DNA of 10,162 nucleotides from Clostridia bacterium (lineage in GTDB: Bacteria; Bacillota_A; Clostridia; Oscillospirales; Acutalibacteraceae): positions 1-10,162 of the forward strand of contig JAFPAK010000370.1 in the NCBI GenBank assembly GCA_017390825.1, in the 5' to 3' direction. The position numbers and the translations under genes were made by a program. Below are positions 6,352 through 10,162 of the stretch, one piece after another. Every line of letters starts with the position of its first letter. Within the stretch, counting starts at the first letter, position 1. The notes beneath the pieces are model-generated. The model was not told the origin of the DNA and searched no databases. It saw only the letters and a list, made by a program, of their open reading frames with translations.

Positions 6352-7644
6352 ATGGACTATGCAATTCTTGGACTTTTAATAGTTATTGCTGTACTTTTAG
6401 TAGTGCTTTTATTGAAAAAGAACGACAGCGCAAACAAGGATATTAATGGGATTAAGGATTCAATTGCCGAAATCAAAAGTAATGCAAGTGTTGAAAAAGC
6501 GCTTGCTTCACAGCGCCATGAACAGCTTGCAAAATCAGTTGCGGAAGGAAACGATAAGATAGTCAATATCATTCAGCAAAATAACGAGAAAAACCTTGAG
6601 CGTCAGGCTGAGCATCAGGAAAAACTTTCCCGTGCAAACCTTGAACAGAGCGACAGGCTCAATAAAACGCTTTCGGAAAGCATTGAAAAGATGCAGCAGA
6701 GCAATGAGCAGAAGCTGGATCTGATGCGTAAGACCGTTGATGAAAAGCTCGATGAAACGCTAACAAAGCGACTTGATACCAGCTTTAAGACTGTCAGCGA
6801 GCAGCTTGAAAAGCTTTATAAATCTCTCGGTGAGATGAAGGATCTCTCTTCAGGGGTATCAGATCTTCAACGCCTTCTGACCAATGTAAAGGCAAGAGGT
6901 ACATGGGCAGAAGTTCAGCTTGGCGAAATACTTGAACAGTTTTTGACCGCAGATCAGTTTGACCGCAATGTGTCTATCCGCAAAAATGGAGAACTGGTTG
7001 AGTATGCGGTACGCATTCCTTCGCGTGATGATCCTAAAAGCTATCATCTTCTGCCTATTGACTCTAAATTTCCGCAGGAGGACTATCTGCGTTTGCAGGA
7101 GGCGGCAAATGCTTGTGATAAGGAACGAGTTGAGGAATGCTGCAAGGCACTTGAACGCACTATAAAAGCAGAGGCTAAAAAGATAGCTGATCACTATATT
7201 GAAGTACCAACTACTACCGACTTTGCAATCATGTTCCTGCCTACCGAGGGCTTGTATGCAGAGGTACTGCGCCGACCCGGTCTTTGTGAGGATATTCAAA
7301 GCAAATATCGCATCATGATTTGCGGACCAACTACGATTTCGGCATTTTTGTCTACATTAAAGGTGGGCTTCCGCACTATTGCGCTTGATAAAAAAGCGGC
7401 AGAGGTCTGGCAGATACTCGGTGCCGCAAAGCAGCAGTATGAAAAATTCGGCGAGTCACTTGCAAAGGTCAAAAAGAAGATAGATGAAGCCGGAAATCTT
7501 ATTGATAAAGCACAGCAGCGCAACGGCATTATACAGAAAAAGTTGAAAGGCGTTGAGGTATTAGAATCAGGCGATGCTGAAAGCATACTCGGTCTTGATG
7601 AGCCGAGCTACACTTATACAGATGATGAAGAGGAAACTATATGA
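6352..7644 (+). CDS. rmuC: RmuC family membrane-anchored genome-maintenance protein
   Basis: RmuC proteins have a predicted nuclease-like fold. They limit inversions and other rearrangements at short repeats in E. coli; the biochemical activity is not settled. The 430 residues begin with a hydrophobic anchor (about 4-21) followed by KK, so the body should be cytoplasmic. A long coiled coil follows (about 25-175, rich in Gln, Glu and Lys). The RmuC domain (about 176-400) shows KARGTWAEVQLGEILEQFL (180-198), PIDSKFPQEDYLRL (235-248), FLPTEGLYAEVLRRPGL (295-311) and GPTTISAFLSTLKVGFR (325-341). The ATG at 6352 follows GGAG by eight bases. The TGA overlaps the rimM ATG as ATGA. Its place between khpA and rimM is unusual, because these flanking genes normally belong to one translation operon. 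Confidence 0.95.
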   Translation: MDYAILGLLIVIAVLLVVLLLKKNDSANKDINGIKDSIAEIKSNASVEKALASQRHEQLAKSVAEGNDKIVNIIQQNNEKNLERQAEHQEKLSRANLEQSDRLNKTLSESIEKMQQSNEQKLDLMRKTVDEKLDETLTKRLDTSFKTVSEQLEKLYKSLGEMKDLSSGVSDLQRLLTNVKARGTWAEVQLGEILEQFLTADQFDRNVSIRKNGELVEYAVRIPSRDDPKSYHLLPIDSKFPQEDYLRLQEAANACDKERVEECCKALERTIKAEAKKIADHYIEVPTTTDFAIMFLPTEGLYAEVLRRPGLCEDIQSKYRIMICGPTTISAFLSTLKVGFRTIALDKKAAEVWQILGAAKQQYEKFGESLAKVKKKIDEAGNLIDKAQQRNGIIQKKLKGVEVLESGDAESILGLDEPSYTYTDDEEETI

Positions 7645-8150
7645 AGCAGAAATATCTGGAATGCGGTAAGATTACGGGAACGCATGGTATAAGGGGCGAG
7701 GTGCGTGTTCATCCGTGGTGCGATAGCCCTGAATTTCTAACAAAATTCAAAACACTCTATACCGATAAAAGCGGCACATCAATTAAGGTTAGCGCAAGAT
7801 CACATAAGAATATGGTCATTATGAAGATTGACGGTGTTGACACCATTGAACTGGCGGAAAGACTGCGTAATACCGTTATTTACATTGACCGTGATGACGC
7901 TTCGCTTTCTGATGACGAGGTCTTTATTCAGGATATAATCGGTATTGAGGTTTATGATGCTGATACCAATATATTGCTTGGCAAAATAAGTGATGTATCG
8001 CAGACCGGTGCAAACGATGTATGGCATATTGAAAAGGACGGTAAAGAATATCTTATACCTGCGATTGACGAAGTAGTTATTTCCGTTGATGTTGATGCCG
8101 AAAAAGCGGTCATTCGCCCTATAAAAGGAATTTTTGATGATGAGAATTGA
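7641..8150 (+). CDS. rimM: 16S rRNA processing/ribosome maturation factor RimM
   Basis: RimM binds ribosomal protein S19 and helps mature the 3' domain (head) of the 30S subunit. The 169 residues contain the N-terminal RimM barrel (about 6-83), starting with CGKITGTHGIRGEVRV (8-23), and the C-terminal PRC-barrel (about 94-165). The PRC-barrel shows QTGANDVWHI (121-130), KEYLIPAI (135-142) and DEVVISVDVD (143-152). The ATG at 7641 overlaps the rmuC stop, with GAGGA six bases upstream. The gene in turn overlaps trmD by 11 bases. This chain of overlaps suggests that rmuC, rimM and trmD are translated in a coupled way from the promoter at 6289-6317. Confidence 0.95.
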   Translation: MKQKYLECGKITGTHGIRGEVRVHPWCDSPEFLTKFKTLYTDKSGTSIKVSARSHKNMVIMKIDGVDTIELAERLRNTVIYIDRDDASLSDDEVFIQDIIGIEVYDADTNILLGKISDVSQTGANDVWHIEKDGKEYLIPAIDEVVISVDVDAEKAVIRPIKGIFDDEN

Positions 8151-8874
8151 CATAATGACAATATTTCCGGAAATGTGTGAGAATTATCTTTCACAGAGTA
8201 TTGTGGGAAGGGCACGCAAGGATGAAAAGGTACAGATAGTATGCAGAAATATCCGTGATTATACTACCGACAAGCATAATAAAACCGACGATATTCCTTA
8301 CGGTGGCGGTATGGGCATGGTAATGCTTGCTCAGCCAATCGACGATTGTTATGCTGCAATATGCGAAGAAACTGCTACCAAACCGCACTTCATATATATG
8401 TCGCCTAAAGGCAAGGTTCTTACCCAACAGCGTGCAGTCGAGCTATCAAAAATGGATAACATATGTATTCTCTGTGGACATTACGAGGGTGTTGACCAGC
8501 GTGTGCTTGACAAGCTATGTGATGAGGAGATATCTATTGGTGACTATGTACTGACCGGCGGCGAGCTGCCGGCAATGGTGCTTTGTGATTCTATTGTCCG
8601 TCTTTGTGATGGAGTTTTAAAGTCTGAGGAGTGCTATACAGAGGAAAGTATATATTCCGGATTGCTTGAATACCCACAATATACCCGCCCTCCCGTCTGG
8701 CAGGACAGGGAGGTGCCGTTGGTACTCATGAGCGGACATCACGCAAACATCGCAAAATACAAGCGAGATCAGAGTATTCTGGAAACTGCAAAAAAGCGCC
8801 CTGAACTGTTAAAAACAGCAGAGCTTACTGATAAGGAAAAAGCGTTTCTTAAAGAAAATGGTTATAATAGTTAA
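8140..8874 (+). CDS. trmD: tRNA (guanine-N1)-methyltransferase TrmD
   Basis: Methylates N1 of G37 next to the anticodon in a subset of tRNAs using SAM, which prevents +1 frameshifting; usually essential. The 244 residues show the SPOUT trefoil-knot region: FIYMSPKGKVL (84-94), LCGHYEGVDQRV (111-122) and ISIGDYVLTGGELPAM (131-146). Arg154 (SIVRL) is present. The position of the proposed catalytic Asp169 of the Haemophilus/E. coli enzymes is Glu169 here (YTEES), within an otherwise normal GLLEYPQYTRP context. I chose the ATG at 8140, giving MRIDIMTIFPEM as is usual for the family and making residue numbers match the literature. The ATG at 8137, seven bases after AAAGGA, is equally possible, and a TTG at 8134 less so. 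It overlaps the rimM 3' end. rplS does not follow. Confidence 0.95.
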   Translation: MRIDIMTIFPEMCENYLSQSIVGRARKDEKVQIVCRNIRDYTTDKHNKTDDIPYGGGMGMVMLAQPIDDCYAAICEETATKPHFIYMSPKGKVLTQQRAVELSKMDNICILCGHYEGVDQRVLDKLCDEEISIGDYVLTGGELPAMVLCDSIVRLCDGVLKSEECYTEESIYSGLLEYPQYTRPPVWQDREVPLVLMSGHHANIAKYKRDQSILETAKKRPELLKTAELTDKEKAFLKENGYNS

Positions 8875-8914
8875 TGTTTTTTGGATGTGCTGTTTAAAAT
8901 ATGTAAAAAATATT

Positions 8915-9003
8915 GGTCGATTTGCACAAATACCGACTTTTTGATTTTACTTGCTTTGACAAGATATTAGAACTTTTGATTTTAAGGTCGAATTTGCGAA
9001 ACA
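8915..9003 (+). repeat. Imperfect direct repeat pair in the trmD-HPr gap
   Basis: Two motifs recur in swapped order. GGTCGATTTGCACAAA (8915-8930) resembles GGTCGAATTTGCGAAA starting at 8986. ACTTTTTGATTTTA (8936-8949) resembles ACTTTTGATTTTA starting at 8972. Together with the promoter and inverted repeat downstream, this accounts for most of the 235-base gap between trmD and the HPr gene. I see no small gene with a ribosome binding site here. Confidence 0.45.
8916..8945 (+). terminator. Candidate terminator after trmD
   Basis: GTCGATTT (8916-8923) pairs with AAAT (8928-8931) and CGAC (8934-8937) around a GCAC loop, with a two-base bulge (AC). TTTTTGATTT follows. It lies about 40 bases after the trmD stop and upstream of the HPr promoter, as expected for a unit boundary. 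The bulge makes it weaker than the terminator after HPr. Confidence 0.5.
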
Positions 9004-9008
9004 GATAA

Positions 9009-9036
9009 TTGACGGACGAATAAAATGTGGTATAAT
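9009..9036 (+). promoter_or_regulatory. Promoter of the HPr gene, extended -10
   Basis: TTGACG (9009-9014) and a perfect TATAAT (9031-9036) are separated by 16 bases. TG one base before the -10 (TGG-TATAAT) gives an extended -10. The start is predicted near 9043, leaving a leader of about 67 bases. The -10 is contained in the inverted repeat at 9032-9053. Confidence 0.78.
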
Positions 9037-9053
9037 AACATTAGTGTTATTAT
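9032..9053. repeat. Perfect 9-4-9 inverted repeat over the HPr -10 and start site
   Basis: ATAATAACA (9032-9040) and TGTTATTAT (9045-9053) are exact reverse complements around TTAG. The left arm includes five bases of the -10, and the predicted start lies in the loop. The full hairpin therefore cannot form in the transcript, which argues for a DNA-level operator, if it is functional at all. The arms are AT-rich, so chance cannot be excluded. No cre-like catabolite site is recognised. Confidence 0.6.
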
Positions 9054-9109
9054 GCTAAAAATAATGTAAAAATATAAGTATTCGGATTTCGAAAGGAACG
9101 TGTTTAGTT

Positions 9110-9373
9110 ATGTATGTTAAGGATGTTGTTGTTCAAAATCAGGTAGGCCTTCACGCAAGACCGGCTACCTTCTTTATTCAGAGAGCTAATGAATTCAAGT
9201 CATCTATCTGGGTTGAAAAGGAAGAACGCAGGGTAAATGCAAAGAGCCTTTTGGGTGTTCTTTCACTCGGTATCCTTTGTGGCACTTCTATCCGCATTAT
9301 TGCTGACGGTGCCGATGAGACCGAAGCAGTTGATGCACTTGTAAATCTTGTTCTTTCAGGATTTTCCGAATAA
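9110..9373 (+). CDS. ptsH: Phosphocarrier protein HPr
   Basis: HPr carries phosphate from PTS enzyme I to sugar-specific EIIA proteins. In Gram-positive bacteria its Ser46-phosphorylated form also acts with CcpA in catabolite repression. The 87 residues show the active-site histidine His15 in GLHARPA (13-19) and the regulatory Ser46 in NAKSLLGVLSLGI (43-55). Having both residues makes this HPr rather than Crh, which lacks the histidine. Enzyme I (ptsI) is not adjacent: a terminator follows at once, so the gene is monocistronic. The ATG at 9110 has AAAGGA about 13 bases upstream, a rather long spacing, but no better in-frame start exists and the N-terminus MYVKDVVVQNQVGLHARPA fits the family. 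The rightward promoter at 9009-9036 and the inverted repeat over it suggest regulated transcription. Confidence 0.94.
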   Translation: MYVKDVVVQNQVGLHARPATFFIQRANEFKSSIWVEKEERRVNAKSLLGVLSLGILCGTSIRIIADGADETEAVDALVNLVLSGFSE

Positions 9374-9390
9374 TTAAAATTGAATTAATG

Positions 9391-9431
9391 ACGGGCTGTG
9401 ATCAATCTTGATTACAGTCCGTTCTCTCTTT
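9391..9431 (+). terminator. Strong Rho-independent terminator after HPr
   Basis: A 14-base-pair stem joins ACGGGCTGTGATCA (9391-9404) to TGATTACAGTCCGT (9409-9422) around ATCT, with two G-U pairs and no mismatch. TCTCTCTTT follows. It starts 17 bases after the HPr stop and isolates that gene from the ABC transporter gene. Confidence 0.88.
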
Positions 9432-9441
9432 AAAACACATG

Positions 9442-9470
9442 TTTACGGTTTGTTATTAAATAAGTAACAT
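9442..9470 (+). promoter_or_regulatory. Possible weak promoter and operator before the ABC transporter gene
   Basis: TTTACG (9442-9447) and TAACAT (9465-9470), 17 bases apart, each match four of six consensus positions. TGTTATT (9451-9457) and AGTAACA (9463-9469) form an imperfect inverted repeat between and over these boxes. This is the only promoter-like pair between the HPr terminator and the gene, but it is weak, as would suit an inducible or repressed gene. Confidence 0.3.
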
Positions 9471-9497
9471 TAAATTTATATATGGAGGACAATAAGA

Positions 9498-10162
9498 ATG
9501 CTGCAACTTAAAAATATAACTAAAGACTATGTTTCCGGTGACAGTAAGGTAAATGCACTGCGCTCTGTCAGCATCAGCTTCCGTGAAAACGAGTTTGTTT
9601 CTATCCTCGGTCAGTCCGGCTGCGGTAAAACGACTATGCTTAACATCATAGGCGGTCTTGACCGTTATACCGACGGTGATCTTATCATCAACGGAGTATC
9701 GACCAAGAAATATTCAGATGGTGATTGGGATGTGTACCGTAACCGCTCAATAGGCTTTGTGTTTCAAAATTATAATCTTATTCCGCATCAGACGGTGCTT
9801 CAAAATGTTGAGCTTGCACTGACTCTTTCGGGTATATCAAGACATGAGCGTCGTGAACGTGCTGTTGAGGTGCTAAATAAAGTAGGACTCGGGGATCAGC
9901 TTTATAAAAAGCCAAACCAAATGTCGGGCGGTCAGATGCAGCGTGTGGCGATTGCGCGTGCACTTATCAACAACCCTGATATACTGCTTGCGGATGAGCC
10001 AACGGGTGCGCTTGATTCCGAAACAAGTGTTCAGGTAATGGATCTGTTAAAGGAAATAGCGCAGGATAAACTTGTTATCATGGTAACACATAACCCTGAA
10101 CTTGCCGATAAGTATTCAACAAGAATTATTCGCTTGCTTGACGGTAAGGTGATCGACGATAC
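9498..10162 (+). CDS. ABC transporter ATP-binding protein, MacB/LolD type (runs off right edge)
   Basis: The nucleotide-binding domain of an ABC exporter; 221 residues are in view with no stop. It has Walker A GQSGCGKTT (38-46), a Q-loop Gln90 in FVFQNYNLIPHQTV, the signature MSGGQMQR (142-149), Walker B ILLADEPTGALD (162-173) with catalytic Glu167, and the H-loop His198 (VTHNP). FVFQNYNLIPHQTVLQNV and EPTGALDSET are typical of the MacB/LolD/BceA group, which pairs with FtsX-like permeases and moves lipids, lipoproteins or peptide antibiotics. The IGGLDRYTDGDL stretch resembles Clostridia proteins in which this domain is fused to a permease, so the full gene may be long, but the window cannot show this. 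GGAGGA lies eight bases before the ATG. The substrate is unknown. Confidence 0.92.
   Translation, partial: MLQLKNITKDYVSGDSKVNALRSVSISFRENEFVSILGQSGCGKTTMLNIIGGLDRYTDGDLIINGVSTKKYSDGDWDVYRNRSIGFVFQNYNLIPHQTVLQNVELALTLSGISRHERRERAVEVLNKVGLGDQLYKKPNQMSGGQMQRVAIARALINNPDILLADEPTGALDSETSVQVMDLLKEIAQDKLVIMVTHNPELADKYSTRIIRLLDGKVIDD

Noticed and set aside
6859..7299. 146-codon open frame on the minus strand opposite rmuC
   Set aside because: It is antisense to conserved RmuC motifs, and its translation is low-quality and without domains.
8956..8984. Second promoter in the trmD-HPr gap based on a perfect TTGACA at 8956-8961
   Set aside because: No acceptable -10 box lies 16-18 bases downstream; the nearest candidates (ATTTTA, TTTTAA) are poor, and a better promoter lies at 9009-9036.
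8875..9109. Small gene or small RNA in the longest gap
   Set aside because: No open frame with a ribosome binding site is visible, and the only clear hairpin behaves like a terminator.
9450..9469. Rex (redox repressor) operator before the ABC gene
   Set aside because: The half-sites resemble TTGTTA and TAACA, but the nine-base gap is longer than the six bases between Rex half-sites and the second half lacks the full AACAA end.

Overview
The window looks like chromosomal housekeeping DNA from a Gram-positive Clostridia-type bacterium, probably of the Ruminococcaceae/Oscillospiraceae. The supporting signs are the Bacillota gene order ylxM-ffh-rpsP-khpA followed by rimM-trmD, strong AGGAGG-like ribosome binding sites, consensus sigma-A promoters, a split cobalamin-dependent methionine synthase, and an HPr carrying both His15 and Ser46. 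No tRNA, rRNA, CRISPR array, insertion sequence, phage gene or defence system is visible. No intergenic stretch exceeds 300 bases; the longest is 235 bases, before the HPr gene.

Positions 1-3743 (minus strand) hold a methionine-biosynthesis operon: metA (homoserine O-acetyltransferase), metF (methylene-tetrahydrofolate reductase), a stand-alone methionine synthase reactivation domain, and metH, whose 3' part runs off the left edge. The genes are nearly contiguous (an 11-base gap, a 4-base ATGA overlap and a 1-base gap) and share one good extended -10 promoter at 3779-3807. MetA activates homoserine, MetF makes methyl-tetrahydrofolate, MetH transfers that methyl group to homocysteine, and the separate activation protein should rescue oxidised cobalamin. 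The leader is too short for a SAM riboswitch.

Positions 3744-3928 are a divergent promoter region. The rightward promoter is near perfect and is followed at its predicted start by a perfect 9-4-9 inverted repeat.

Positions 3929-6225 (plus) hold ylxM, ffh, rpsP and khpA, covering signal recognition particle and ribosome functions. A terminator at 6251-6283 and a new promoter at 6289-6317 then separate a second unit, rmuC-rimM-trmD (6352-8874). rmuC, a nuclease-fold genome-maintenance protein, thus sits inside what is normally one translation operon, and it is translationally coupled to rimM. rplS, the usual gene after trmD, is not here.

Positions 8875-9109 carry a candidate trmD terminator, a pair of imperfect direct repeats, and a promoter whose -10 is embedded in a second perfect 9-4-9 inverted repeat. 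The HPr gene (9110-9373) ends in a strong terminator. An ABC transporter ATPase of the MacB/LolD type begins at 9498 and runs off the right edge.

I see no wholly novel system. The most interesting points are the inverted repeats at the ylxM and HPr promoters, the rmuC insertion, the Asp-to-Glu change at TrmD residue 169, and the apparent absence of a riboswitch on the met operon.
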